From positions 206,620-270,619 of the forward strand of contig MZZL01000409.1 in assembly GCA_002749535.1 (NCBI GenBank): 64,000 bases of DNA, given 5' to 3'. The notes beneath the pieces are model-generated. The model saw nothing but the letters and a program-made list of their open reading frames with translations, had not been told where the DNA came from and made no database searches. The stretch is from Apophysomyces variabilis. Taxonomy: Eukaryota; Mucoromycota; Mucoromycetes; Mucorales; Mucoraceae. Positions 11,041 through 22,551 of this stretch are shown here, in pieces; positions within the stretch are counted from its first letter, which is position 1; the number at the start of each line of letters is the position of its first letter. Both the position numbers and the translations under genes were made by a program.

Positions 11041-11952
11041 AACTTATTGCCCTCCATGACAAACCGAATGTCGTATGCACAGACATAGATTTCGCGCAGG
11101 ATAACGTGGCAAATCTGCCCGTACAGCAAAACACCAGCCTTTGAACCCTTTGGCTACCTGCAGAAGTTTCACGCAGCACGGTTTATAAATCCATGGAAGC
11201 AAATATAACCTTTCGTTGAAGAAAGCTGACTTCCATTCTGCCAAAAGAAACAGCCCGGCAAAGATTGAAGAGCGGCACGATTGGGTTTGTAAATGGGAAA
11301 GTACAGATATGAATTTTCCGACGAATTGCGTGTTTCTTGACGAGTCTGCTTTTGACATCAATATAAAACGCTCGAACGCTTGGTCCAAAAAAGGCACGGG
11401 TGCCATTGTTACCGGGCCTACTATACGAGCAAACACAGCGTCTATATTTGGGGGTTATCTCTGCCGCAGGTTTGATTGCACTCGGTGTAATTAAAAACCG
11501 AGACCTGCGAAGAAGAGAAAGGCTGAAGGATACATAAGCCCAGGTACCGTAACAGGCCACTATATCAGTTTCTTAAAAATGACTTGTGATGAAATGGACA
11601 AGCATCCGCATATGAAAGGCTATTACATAGTCATGGATAATGCGCCCATTCATACGCATGTTAGAATTCTAGAACATTATTGAAAACCAAAAAAGAAAAC
11701 ATAAGGAAGTATATTGAGCATGGAGGATATATATGTTTGTATCTTCCCGCTTACTCTCCTGAGTTCAACCCAATGGAACAATTCTGGGCAGTGGTAAACA
11801 GTAAAGTTGAGCGTCATCGGTTTTTGTAGGAAGATACCTTGTCAAAAAGAATCACAGAACTCTGTAACAGCGTGGGGAAAAGTCATTTGAGAGACTTCGT
11901 TTCGAGTTTTTACAAGTGCTGGGATAACTGTCGAATAAAAGAATCCATATAA
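11041..11952 (+). pseudogene. Decayed IS630/Tc1-type (DDE) transposase
   Basis: Plus-strand relic of a DDE_3 transposase. Residual motifs are VFLDES (first catalytic Asp, codon 11339-11341), VMDNAPIH (second Asp, 11636-11638) and YSPEFNPMEQFW (Glu, 11775-11777). Between them lie frameshifts (around 11200 and 11490) and in-frame stops, for example the TGA in the ILEHY-stop stretch near 11682 and the TAG at 11827-11829. The reading ends at TAA 11950-11952. The three catalytic residues survive but the frame is broken several times, so the copy is inactive. Only the coding core is delimited; clear terminal inverted repeats were not found. Confidence 0.85.
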
Positions 11953-12097
11953 TAACCTCCAATGACTTCAAACCCAATAGAATTCAGGAAAGTAACATGC
12001 AATGTTTTGTGTTTGAATATTTTTTCTTTATTTCATTAACCAACATGAACTTCCGGAGATGAAAGTTGCAATAAAAAATCTCATTATGCAACGAAAA

Positions 12098-12170
12098 AGT
12101 TTGCAGTGTCATGACAACAGTTTGACAGTGTTGTTATAGTGAGCTAATTTACAAATTTGCAGTGTCGCAC
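12098..12170. repeat. Short direct repeats and imperfect hairpin, possible transposon terminus
   Basis: The 11-mer TTTGCAGTGTC occurs near 12100 and again near 12157. Between them TGACAACA...TGTTGTTA forms an imperfect 8-bp stem (7 of 8 paired). About 150 bp downstream of the dead transposase, this may be the right end of the element; no matching left end was found. Confidence 0.3.
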
Positions 12171-12770
12171 TGTTCAAGCTCGAGTGTCTTTCCAAACTGT
12201 GCCTTACAAGTCATTGATCTAAGAATTGACGCTCAAAATGCATGACTCTCTGTAATAAGAAAAAATACATTAGAGATTTTGATCGCGAGACTAGTTGGCT
12301 TGGAGACATTTCTAAAAAATGTGCATCAGGGTTGTATCAGGCATGCCTTACCTTATTGCATGTTGTATCAAGCTGTCTGGAAACCCACTTCCCATGCTTC
12401 AAACTCTTAAAGAGCATATCAGACAAAGGGCAGTATCATGGGCGTTCAGGTACTGCTCCTTGGGAAGGCTAACCTAACAACCTCAAGTATTCGAGATACA
12501 TGAGAGAACCTGCTTCCATGCTTCGGCATATGGCCATTAGACAAGTAGTTTTCATGCTTCAACTGTAGTCATCAGAGAAGGCACAGTATCATGAACGTTC
12601 AGTATCGCTTTCCAGAAGGAAAATGGATAGCTACTAATCTCAAGCATCTCCATGTTGCTCTAACGAAAAACAAACGGAAAGAAGAACCGGAAAAATACAA
12701 AAAAAAGAATTTTTTTCTCACACTGATGGTGCACAGTCTTGTGGTCCTCTCCTTTCTTTTCCATTCACAG
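12171..12770. other. Non-coding relic DNA with a diverged direct repeat
   Basis: A motif of about 20 nt (GGCAGTATCATGGGCGTTCAG near 12430, related copy GGCACAGTATCATGAACGTTC near 12580) appears twice, about 150 bp apart. No reading frame in the segment looks like a gene. Confidence 0.35.
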
Positions 12771-12779
12771 AATAGATAG

Positions 12780-13445
12780 CTTATGTCTGGCCAAAAAAAA
12801 GGATCTTTCCGATCAATCATCATCAACGCAAGCAAGGAAACAGCCCGTCATATCTAGCGACATTCAACCGGAATGCGAGCACAAAGATTCCTTGATAATG
12901 AAGACAGACGCTGAGGAATCTGGTATTTTGGACAAGCATCAGGCAATGGCGGGCTATCCTAATATCATCAAGTCACCATGGACAAGGCGCGCTTAGATCA
13001 AGCGCTGAACATCTACCAGCAAACGGAAGACCTTAAGCTCTTTTGGTTGGAACGCACACGTAAAAAGAACCAGTACGGGAAAGAAGCGCTGCACACATCG
13101 CAGGAAATTCGCATGTCATATAGGATGCGAGTTTTCCGAGATTTGCGTGGCGTTTGATTACTCGAGCTATAGTACATCTGTACGACCTGTAATGCGATCT
13201 ATACGAATTACGCAACCTATGAGTTTTTGTCCCACAGTGAAATCTAGACGCTCACGATGCGTGCGGTCAATTATCCAAGATGTCGTTGATTAAGAAGCAG
13301 GCTTGCTCAATCTGCAAACGAGGAAAGAACCAGCAGAACCAGACGCGCCTGATCTGTCTCTCACAGATGATGCTACAGCAAGCAAAGCGCTTTCCGAATC
13401 CACGACACCCAAACCGGTAAACAACCTTTTAGTAGGATCCAGATA
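12780..13445 (+). pseudogene. Broken unknown gene
   Basis: Coding-like plus-strand blocks lie in different frames. A frame with ATG at 12739 ends at 12996. An overlapping frame from ATG 12977 starts with MDKARLDQALNIYQQTEDLK and ends at a TGA near 13157. Another block then starts within a few bases (FDYSSYSTSVRP) and runs to a TAA near 13290, and the same frame continues beyond that stop with a Pro/Thr-rich acidic stretch to about 13446. Consecutive open stretches of natural composition, interrupted by shifts and one stop, suggest a decayed gene rather than chance. The family is not recognised. It lies next to transposon debris. Confidence 0.4.
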
Positions 13446-13585
13446 GAATTATTGTAAATAGAAAGCTTTAATGAAATGTACAATGCTCAACAATGCTCAT
13501 TCATGCTTATTCAAATTATTCTGGTTTTGTTCTATACATGTTAGCGGATAGTAAGGGGTGGAATTTCTGTCGGATGGATAAATGT

Positions 13586-14861
13586 TTAAAGGTAAGAAGC
13601 CTAGAGAAAGGTTTGATTTTAGTCAACCTAACCTAATCTACTCCATTTAACTTACGCGTCGGCCAGCCTCTTCCAAGTCATTCTCCGTAACAAGGTTTCT
13701 TTTGTCTTCATTGGGAATTTCATACACACCACCCAAAATGACGTAAGGACGGTAAGCAAATTGAGGCAACTCCTCCATGGCTGTGACACCAGAGAGCACA
13801 AGAACCGGATCGATTTCAGAAGTGATACCAGCCACAATACTAAATTGGTTCGATTAACCACCTTGTCCCCTCCTTTTGTGCAGTCGACTGCAAACACGAA
13901 CTTACTCTGTATCCATACGGTCCCCGATAATACATGTCTCAACGCGGCTTAATCCAAGCACGCGCTGGGCATATCGCATGATCAAAGCAGAAGGCTTACC
14001 ACAATAGAAGGCCTTCGTCTTGGTTACCATTTCAACACAAGCTGTGAAAGCACCAGTGGATGGAATCTTGTTACCGCGCGAATCAAGAGTTTCAACATCC
14101 AAGTTAGTAGCAATCAACTTGGCACCACGTTGGACGAGCTGCACAGCCTTGGTCAACTTTTCAAAATTGTAGGATGCACCTTCACCAAGGACAACGTAAT
14201 CAGGATTGTGGTCGTTCATGAAAAAGCCCTTATCATAAAGAGCCCAAGCAAGGCCGGGTTCACCAATGACATAGCAAGTACCGCCCTGAAAATACGCATG
14301 AGACATCCCATAAAACGAAAACATCACAGGAACACAAAGATAACCTACCTCTGGCATTTGGGATTTCAGGAAGTAAGCTGTAGCCTGGCCGGAAGTAAAG
14401 AAATGATCTTCGGTGACATCGATACCAAGACGGCCCAACTTCTGTTGTAGTTCGCGAGGGGTAGGGGCGGAATTATTTGTCAGGAACAGGTACTTCTTAT
14501 TGTTCTTTTGCAAGAATTCAACAAATTCCTTTGCACCAGGCAACAGGTTAGCACCCTGGGGGATAAATCAAAGACATTAGCATGTTGTATTATCTCGGTT
14601 GGTTTAGGTGACACTTGCATGATAGATAACACCATCCATATCAATGATAAAACCCTTCTTTTGACGAATGGCATCCAGACGTTCAGTATGAACCACAGGG
14701 TCTTTCAACAAAGCCCAATCCTTGTTATGAGCGGGGTTAATGTCTTCCTGAAGGGAGACCTGGCCAAGGCGTTCGGCGAAGTGAGCGGCCATCTCACGAG
14801 AATCGGAGTGATCTGGCTCTGTGCTAGTAGTAGTGACTTGAACGTTTGGAATTTCAGACAT
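13586..14861 (-). CDS. HAD-IIA phosphatase (Pho13/4-nitrophenylphosphatase-like)
   Basis: Exons 14861-14619, 14555-14349, 14285-13906, 13839-13656 and a short last exon 13600-13586 (342 residues). HAD motifs are clear: motif I DMDGV (D74, D76), motif II LTNNS (about 106-110), a Lys in GKPS (about 247) and motif IV GDRMDTDI (D272, D276), with the large C2B cap of the NagD/Pho13 class between. These enzymes hydrolyse phosphoglycolate and other small phosphates (metabolite repair) in the cytosol. Intron 1 starts with GC (GCAAGT), the only site that gives an uninterrupted motif I region. If the last intron (13601-13655, GTAAGT, good branch site) is retained, the protein ends GRRVS at 13647 (340 residues). 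The N-terminal 60 residues are low-complexity and family-atypical. Confidence 0.92.
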
Positions 14862-15038
14862 GATGAAGATAGAAAAGAAAAGAAGCAGCAATTGCAATGA
14901 TACGATCGGTCCCACTATATATATAAAATTCGGCGCACCGTATGGCGTTATTGATCTGACTCACGATAAAGGCTGTCTCAGCTGGCCATGATTTTTTTTT
15001 TATTTCATGGTCTCCAGGTGACGCGTTTCCTTTTTTAA

Positions 15039-17270
15039 TTACAGCGAAAAGTCAAATGGTTTAAATGCAGCTACGAACGCCTTAGCGTCTTTGCGTTCTT
15101 CATCCTCCGATTGCGCGCATGCTTTCCAGTCTTCGCGTTCCGGTTGACCCAGGACCTTTGTGACCAGTAATCTAGGCAAGCGAGAAAAATAAGATGCCGA
15201 TCAGCATATGATGTCATGTTACTCGGATCGGGGATTGATTGTTACCTGCCAAACTGCAAATTAAATCGTTCGCGGGGTTGTATAATATGTACTAGTGATT
15301 TTCCATTCGGCAGCTCCAATTTGAAATAGGCAACCTCAGGACTGTCCTAAAATTAATCGATAACATAACATTTATATTTATATCACCGCCAATTCAAACT
15401 TACTGGGACCCTATCGATAAATGTCATTCCATGCCTCTCCGCTTCCTCTCGCGCAACCGTCTCGATAAGATCAGCCTTATCTTTTGGAATAGGTACAACT
15501 TGGATATGTGCATGGCTCATACCATGTAAAGATTCCCTTGATACCTCAAACACTACCATATCTTGACCATACGATGCATACATATGTCGTAAAGCACTCT
15601 TATATTTTTCCATTTCTGCAATCACCTCGATCTGAGACTCCATCGGAATCTTCCTAAAAGTGGGATAGTGTGGAATCGGAATCAACAAGATATGTCCACC
15701 GCCAGGTACCTTGGAGTCTGATGATGACACAACAGGGCCCCGTGCGAGTGTAGCGTACACCAACGTCCCAATCGACACAATCAAATGTTTAGCAACCTTA
15801 GGATTAGACACACAAAACCAACATCCGCCCACTTCCCCGCCCAAAAAAAATTAAGTTAGTTGAATTTGCAGAATTCAATCCAGCAAAGAAAACTCACAAT
15901 CAGTTGGTCGCTTCGTTTCACGTGCTTCCTTTTGAGGGCATTCATTCACGAAATGCCCTGGCTCATTACATATACGACATATATATCCAGGCGGAGGAGC
16001 GCGTGTACCTCGTTCACGTCGATTTCCTCCTTGCGGACAATCTTTGATGTGGTGACCAGGTGTATTACATATCCGGCAGACGTAGTTCTCGGGTAAAGAA
16101 TGTGTCGCCTGACTCACAGCTATACAGATTAAGATTTACGTCGTTTGTCCTTCATCATTCATTGTAAAACATACCTGATCGTTTTGTCTCTCTATGCTCT
16201 GTGCCCCAGAAATAGGAGCCAACATCTGAGTCACCGGGGTGTGGACGCTTTTGTCCCGACCCGATCAATAAGCCTTGAAACGGGCATTCCGTCACATTAC
16301 GTGGTTTTGCTTGCAAGCTGTCCAGGGCAATTTTAGATAACGGCTCCAGACGGAATGCATAGAACCACTTAAGAAAGCATGATATACTTAATCCCGGAAT
16401 CCGATTTCTGCGAGAAAATGCACTTACCCGATGTTTTTCCCCGTTCAAGACATCACCCAACCCTATAAAGCGACTGACATGTTCCGCTGCTTGTTCATCA
16501 TCATTCGATCCGAAACCTGTCATGTTGAGGTAGGGTTCACGCTCGTAAAAAACTGCTTCTGATGCTGCAAAATGATACCGAGGTTTTAACGCAGCGGCCA
16601 ATTCTGCAATCGGTTTCGCGACCGTGCTCAAAGAGTTGGCTGGTGTAATAGCGCTTCCCACTTCGATTGCTTGGGGCCATTCGTGTGATAATAAAATATC
16701 CACACCTGGTGGAGAGGTAATGGGGAAACGGGTCGATTTTAGCTTAGCCATATCGCTGCTTTGATATCCATTGGGTTTGGATCCAGTTTCATCATAGACA
16801 CCAGAAACAAAAGCAATAGTTAAGCCTTCTGCTGTAGTTAACACGCCTTGTTTACCGAGGAAGTGCAAATTGGAGCACACCTCGCCGTCTGTAGACTTGA
16901 TACGACTTTGCACTGAATTGGGAAGAGGATTACTGCCGACCGTAAAGTACGTCGTCAGCGGGACTGTAAACAACAGTATTAGGCGAGCTCTGATAGATCC
17001 AGATATATAACCGTCCTACCCTCTATTTTGCCGTCTATAAGGTCTTTTATATCATTTTCATTCGTGTTTTCCGCAAAGAAATCGCCAGTACAAAGCATGA
17101 CATCGAATGGTCCATGTTTTTCATGGATCGACTTGGCTTTGGAGAAGAATTCGGAAAACTTGCTACGCACCGAACCTACGGCGAGTCTATATCAAAGCAA
17201 TATATTACAAGGTTAAGACTGACTCATTCTTTTCGAATGGATTAACTTGCATTTTCAAGCTGTCACTCAT
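15039..17270 (-). CDS. CWF19L1: CWF19L1/Drn1-like RNA lariat debranching cofactor with zinc knuckles
   Basis: Eight exons: 17270-17251, 17186-17020, 16963-16428, 16367-16175, 16119-15898, 15831-15404, 15346-15246, 15171-15039 (599 residues). The N-terminal about 260 residues are the calcineurin-like phosphoesterase fold of the family (LAVGSVRSKF, LCTGDFF) without obvious metal ligands. Two CCHC zinc knuckles (CRICNTPGHHIKDC and CRICNEPGHFVNEC) follow, then CwfJ domain 1 (CWFCVSNPKVAKHL, HIT-like GMSHAHIQVVP) and CwfJ domain 2 (ending FKPFDFSL). The family works with the lariat debranching enzyme Dbr1 in intron turnover. Exon 1 encodes only six and two-thirds codons and ends at a GC donor (GCAAGT); this join restores the conserved SLKILAVGS start. 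Confidence 0.93.
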
Positions 17271-18097
17271 TGTTCCCTATTTCCCGAAGCTGAAGAGTAA
17301 GGTTGACAGTTTTGGTGCGCGTCACTGCATTTTTGTCGAATACCCTGCGGGGCACATTTCAGCCACTGATGGGTATGGCCGTGTTACCCATCCTAGCTCC
17401 GCATGGTTTTTGCTTCAACGGTCCCACAAGCTTTATTCGTTGCAAGCTGTGCATTTGCCAATCTGTAATTGCGTTGGAATGCATATGGCAGCGACGGATT
17501 TAAAACGAACGAATGGGATTACACCCGTGTTCTCTATTCGTAGATACAGGGATACTACACGACTATAGATGAATGCGAATAGGAAGCATTCATGGTTGTT
17601 TACTGCTTAAGCTATGCGAAGCAAAGTGTTAAGTATCCTATTTTACTGTGTACACCCTGTAGTCCCTTTCCAAAAGGTCCGAATATAGAAAGAGTCAACT
17701 TGCTCCCCGACAAATATTCACATTATCTGGGATTCCGTGGAAAGACATTGAAGCACTGCATACCACGTTAAACGCGTATCATGATTAGGTGCTGGTGAAG
17801 CGCTTAAGATAATTGATCGAATGAAAACTGCCATATAATCGATCCAGTTTTGATCAGATATATGCAGATACGTACTTAAACGCCGATAACTAGTTGAGAA
17901 TTACGGTCTCACAGCATCACACCGTTAAGATATCAGATAAGCGGAAAATTAACAGTTCTGCCTTTCCTACTCTGTCCTTCTTATTCCAAAGTCAATTACT
18001 ATTAAACAGTTTTCCGGCTGATATCTATTAGTGACATTGCGCAAATTTTAAAGTATTATACAAGAAATAAACTCCTAATGCGAAAGGGAAACGAACA
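17271..18097. other. Intergenic
   Basis: Lies upstream of the CWF19L1-like gene and downstream of the poly-Q gene. Only short frames without recognisable motifs. Confidence 0.45.
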
Positions 18098-19226
18098 TCA
18101 GGATGTTGGGAGGTTGCTGTTACGTAGATTCGGAGAAGATGAATTGGATAAGTTCCCAGTAGATGTAGTAGGACTCGCTGGTGGTTGTTGCTGTTGTTGT
18201 AGTTGTTGTTGTAATTGTTGTTGCAAGCGTTGCTGATAGAATTGTATATGCTGCTGCTGCTGCGGTTGTTGCGATGGTATTGATGCTGCTTGTTGGGATT
18301 GTGATTGTCGTTGTAACTGTACTGATACTTGTGATGGTGATGGCAACTGCGCTTGCGGCTGTGGGTGCTGCTGCTGCTGCTGCTGTTGTGGTTGGGTAAC
18401 AAATGGCATTGGTGTTTGTCGTCCCATGGTAGAGGCCGTGCGATTCCATTGTTGATATATTAACCTCAAATGGGCATTGTCCATTGACAGCTTATTGATT
18501 TGAGTATCTTTTCTTTGTGATACTGCTTCCCATTTCTTGTTGTCGGCTTTGACTCGCTGAAGTTCAAGTTCCAAATCATTGACTTTTTTCCGCATACTGT
18601 CCATCTCGGCAAATTGGTTCATTAAATCACGTTCCATATTTTGTCGACCGACTGCCATACGTATAAGCTGTCTCTGATTCTCAGCTTTCTCTTCCAATGC
18701 TTTCGTTAATTTCAACTCTGCTTCCTCGCGGGCTTTTTCTGTTGATATAACTTTTGCTTCCAGTCCCTCGATCGTGCTAGGGTCAGTTGTATCATGTTCA
18801 AGTACTCTTGCTTGTAACTGGGTTACTTGATCCTCGGCTTGTAATCGATCTTTACGTTCTTTCTTGAACAGCTCCATTAGATCGTCGTAATTGGTCCCCG
18901 TGATTGACAAGTAGTCAGCATAAGCACGCTGTTCCACTTCCAGTTTTCGGACACGTTCCTGAAAATTTGCCTTTTCTTTCTGCAGATCGCCCATGTGTTC
19001 TATGACTTTTGCAAGAAAATTCCGGTAACTGTCTGGTGCTCGACGATTGCTGGCTTCTTGCCGTAATGCGTCCAAAACCTTGTCCAAATCTGAATCTGTG
19101 CACATAAACAACTGTTAGAGGCTGCAACCATAAAAATACAAAGCTGAATTTACGGTTATAATTGTTGTAGTTTGGCGGCCATGTTGGTTGGTTTGTCATT
19201 CTAGTGGACGTTACTTTTTCAGGCAT
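18098..19226 (-). CDS. Coiled-coil protein with glutamine-rich C-terminus
   Basis: Exons 19226-19154 and 19095-18098, joined over a 58-nt GT-AG intron (356 residues). Residues about 25-240 are an almost continuous heptad-repeat coiled coil, rich in Glu, Lys, Leu and Gln. Residues about 250-335 are poly-Gln with interspersed Pro and Ser, encoded by mixed CAG and CAA codons. The end is Ser/Asn/Pro-rich. No catalytic motif or membrane segment. A second in-frame Met ten codons in could also start it. I do not recognise the family; such proteins often act as scaffolds or transcription regulators, but nothing here proves either. Function unknown. Confidence 0.7.
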
Positions 19227-19884
19227 GTCAAGTTGACTCCAGCAATCTGGTAACTGTTTTCACTATTTCATCTTCCGCTTTCTCTTTGAATACAATTGGT
19301 TGAATGGAGTAACCGAAAAAGGTGGATTGAGGGAGACAGAGAGAATAGATAAGGCTTTCCATAGACTTAACATACAATTAACTCAATTAGGTATGTATAT
19401 CTAGACAAAACTGCATAGAAATAGAAAATGCTGTAGCTTTATAACAGTTCCGCAAGCTAAATAGCAGCATGAAGTAAACGTTCAACTTCCGGTTGATGGA
19501 TATTGAAGAAGCTGAACCAAGACGAGCAGAAAGGTTTGCGAAGAAAACGAATAGGATCCATAAAAAGTAAAAACATGCAAAACTATCACGCTGCAAGTTC
19601 ACTACGCTTCAACAACAAATGATAGCCACTTGCTCCAACATTGGGCAGTGCCTTTCCATGGCGTCAGCTTACATCATGTCAACAGCCAAACGTAGTTCAT
19701 TTCTTATCAAAGTAATTCTTAAGTACAGGGAATAAAACGTATCGAAATTTGACATAGCATGTTGTCTAGGATCGGTTTGGCTGAAGAGCTGGCAGGTCTC
19801 AAAATCATTATGCAGGGCATGTGATCTGGCGGTTCCTCTTACTTGTTCCAGCAGACAAATCCCCCGTATGCCACTACACATACT
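19227..19884. other. Intergenic (divergent promoter region)
   Basis: Separates the start of the poly-Q gene (-) from the start of the Atg14-like gene (+); both promoters must lie here. No supported coding sequence. Confidence 0.45.
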
Positions 19885-21549
19885 ATGGAATGCCACTATT
19901 GCCACACATTCAACCGCAAGTTCTATTGCGTTAATTGCTTGACGGAAAAGTACGTATGACTTCTATTAAGACAATTTCGCTTTGTAAATAACTATGGAAA
20001 CGTGACAATAGACTTCATGACCACAATGTAGAAGTCAATCCCATTTTAAGTGAAAGAGATGGATTTGTTGAACAAGCTGGCGGATTTGTTAGCAGGAGAG
20101 CTAATATACATGCTCTAATTGCTGAAAAAAACCGACGCTTAAGAAACACTGCCCAAATCGCTGAGGAACGCAAATGCATAAGAAACGAATGCGATGAAGG
20201 TAAATCGTCCTATGCATCAAGCAAGGCTTCTCAGATTTATGATCCGTTTTGCTTGGTCACAGCACAGAAACGTATTCAAGAACTACGTGCACAAATTCGA
20301 CAGAGACACCAGATACTGGAAGAGGGCGAACGTCGCCTGCAGGATGCGAATATGGCGCAGTCCACTGAGTGGCCTAAAGAGCTCGCCAACCTCACCAAGC
20401 GATGGAAACGGACACATAAGCTCACAACATCAGCGCGATGCGTATTAGTAAACGAGATTGTCACTCTTTTCGAATTCAAACCGGGTGTCGTGGCGGCTGA
20501 ACCAGAAGAAACAGCACCGGATTTTGAGACCTCCGCCATGCCATTTGTTAAACGTGCGCAGCGTCGTTCTCATGATGACCTCTATATATGCGGTGTTACA
20601 CTCCCGGCACGACCTATTGACGTCTCCAGTTAAGTCACCTGAAAGAACATCTACAGTAAACCAGATCTCTAAACCCTCGTAGCTTATTCGAAGGAGGAAT
20701 TAAATACGGCTATTGGACTTGTTATCCATATGTTAAATCTTATCGTACGCTACCTTGGAATTAAATTACCCTTTATGATATTCCATAAAGGCATCTATCC
20801 TTACATTCGGTCCTCTCTGCAGCCACGACATTCCAGGTAAAAATAAGAGAAAAAGCGGAAGAAGAACGACTAACACGGGAGAGAATAGTAAAGTGCCATT
20901 GTACTTAGACGACAAGAACCTCAAACGGTTCACTATTGGCATGGGAATGCTAAATTATGACATCGCTTATCTTTGTCATACTCAAGGAGTAGAGATACCC
21001 ATATCTCAGGTGGCAAACACGCTTCAAGCACTGATGGCATGTTGTCGGTCATCACAATTGGGCATGTGAGTATAGCCTGGATTTGTGAAATATGCCTCCG
21101 CTTACCTTCCTTGATATAGATATTCCCATACGATGGCCCACCATGGTCTACTGGATATTGACTTTGACTTGGATCTGTATCAGGTTTTGCGGATGACAGC
21201 GCTCCGTTATCGAAGCAGTGGAACAGACGTGAACAGAGAACTGGTTCAAGACGGATTACTGAATGATAGCTACCTCAAAGTGCGGCCTAATGATTCTTCT
21301 TACGAAGGATTGTTAGATAGTGATGAAGAGCTGGAGGATGATGAAGATGGAGATAGCAATAGTGAGAACTGGAATTTGGTGGACGTCATGCCTTCATTTG
21401 GAAGGCCAAACGGAGAGAGTGAAAGCATATTTCAATTGGGTGCCAGCATTATGCCCGGAGTTCTGGGAATGATGGAGTCACTCAGTGGGCGCCATGTCGC
21501 AAATGAGTATTTAAATAATGGGATCCACAACGCTAGAAGAAAACGGTAG
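19885..21549 (+). CDS. Atg14/UVRAG-like subunit of the autophagy PI3-kinase complex
   Basis: Six exons: 19885-19949, 20012-20199, 20263-20628, 20683-20836, 20889-21065, 21120-21549 (459 residues; introns 52-63 nt). The N-terminus carries a CxxC...CxxC pair (C3, C6, C15, C18), the cysteine cluster typical of Atg14/Barkor. A coiled coil with many Arg and Glu follows (about 45-125). The Atg14/Vps38 domain has blocks around YSKEELNTAIG, LNLIVRYLGIKLPF and LNYDIAYLC, and the C-terminus is acidic. Atg14 targets the Vps34-Vps15-Vps30 complex to pre-autophagosomal membranes; Vps38/UVRAG is the paralogue in the endosomal complex. The Cys cluster favours Atg14, but the two cannot be separated firmly by reading alone. 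Confidence 0.8.
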
Positions 21550-22551
21550 AATATCATTTACATTATTTTGTAATTCATTTTCTTTCCTACTGAAAAACCA
21601 GTTTGGAAATAAAGGAAATTAGAAAACAAAGAATTGCATTTTCTTCACGATAATAGCAGAATCACAGACCATTATGCATTTGAGGGAATCGTATTTGTCG
21701 ATCTCTTCTCCGCACTGCAAAACTTTCTCCACTGGTAAGAGTCCCAACCTTTCTTTAGAACTAATGTATGCCAGACAGCAAAGCATCCATGCAAAAGAAA
21801 AGAATTTTCATGTATCTACTGATATGGTAAGTTGCCGCTTCGATTGAAGCAATTCGTTTCGTGCCATGACACGGGATACGGGTGTTATGACGAGATTGTC
21901 TAGGCGACCGCGCAAGGTTACCGGAGCCAAACAAAGAAGTCAATCGAGTCAAAGTTTATTTTTAGCTACAAGGTGCAATTGCATGCTTCCTATTTGTTTT
22001 CTGGTTTGTTTGCTTTTCTCCATGTTTTGCTATTTTGTCCGGGTCACGTTGTAGGATCCATACTATTCGGGACCAAATAACTGACATTTTCGGGTATCTC
22101 GGAGTGCACAGTCGTACTTTTAAAACAGCTAACACAAACGCGTTTGCACGTTCCATCCAAGCCCAAGAAATTTACACATACCGGATGCCCAAAAAAAAAA
22201 GGCAAGTCATTGTAAGCAGCAACAATTGTAACGTCGAATAGAACAAAGCGAATGGTTACACCCAAAGCTCGCATACATCGTTTGTTATGATTTTAGCTAA
22301 ACAACGACCAAAAGCCATCATGCGATGCCCAAAAAGAAAAAAGATTGGTGATATGGGATGAATACAGTAATTAAAGTATGGATCTGTAAAAAAACAAAAC
22401 CAATGCGTAAAATAATGGAGAAATAGACTGCTAAGATGAACATAAAAAACGAGAAGGAATGGGGGTCATACAAGAAAGATTACTGATAAAAGATTGAATT
22501 TGCAACTGAACACTCACGATACATTAGGAGATCCTGTGTCAACTTTTTTTT
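21550..22551. other. Intergenic between convergent genes
   Basis: AT-rich, with several A-runs (for example 22191-22200). Short frames on both strands show no motif. Presumably holds the 3' UTRs of the Atg14-like and Skt5-like genes plus unassigned DNA. Confidence 0.45.
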
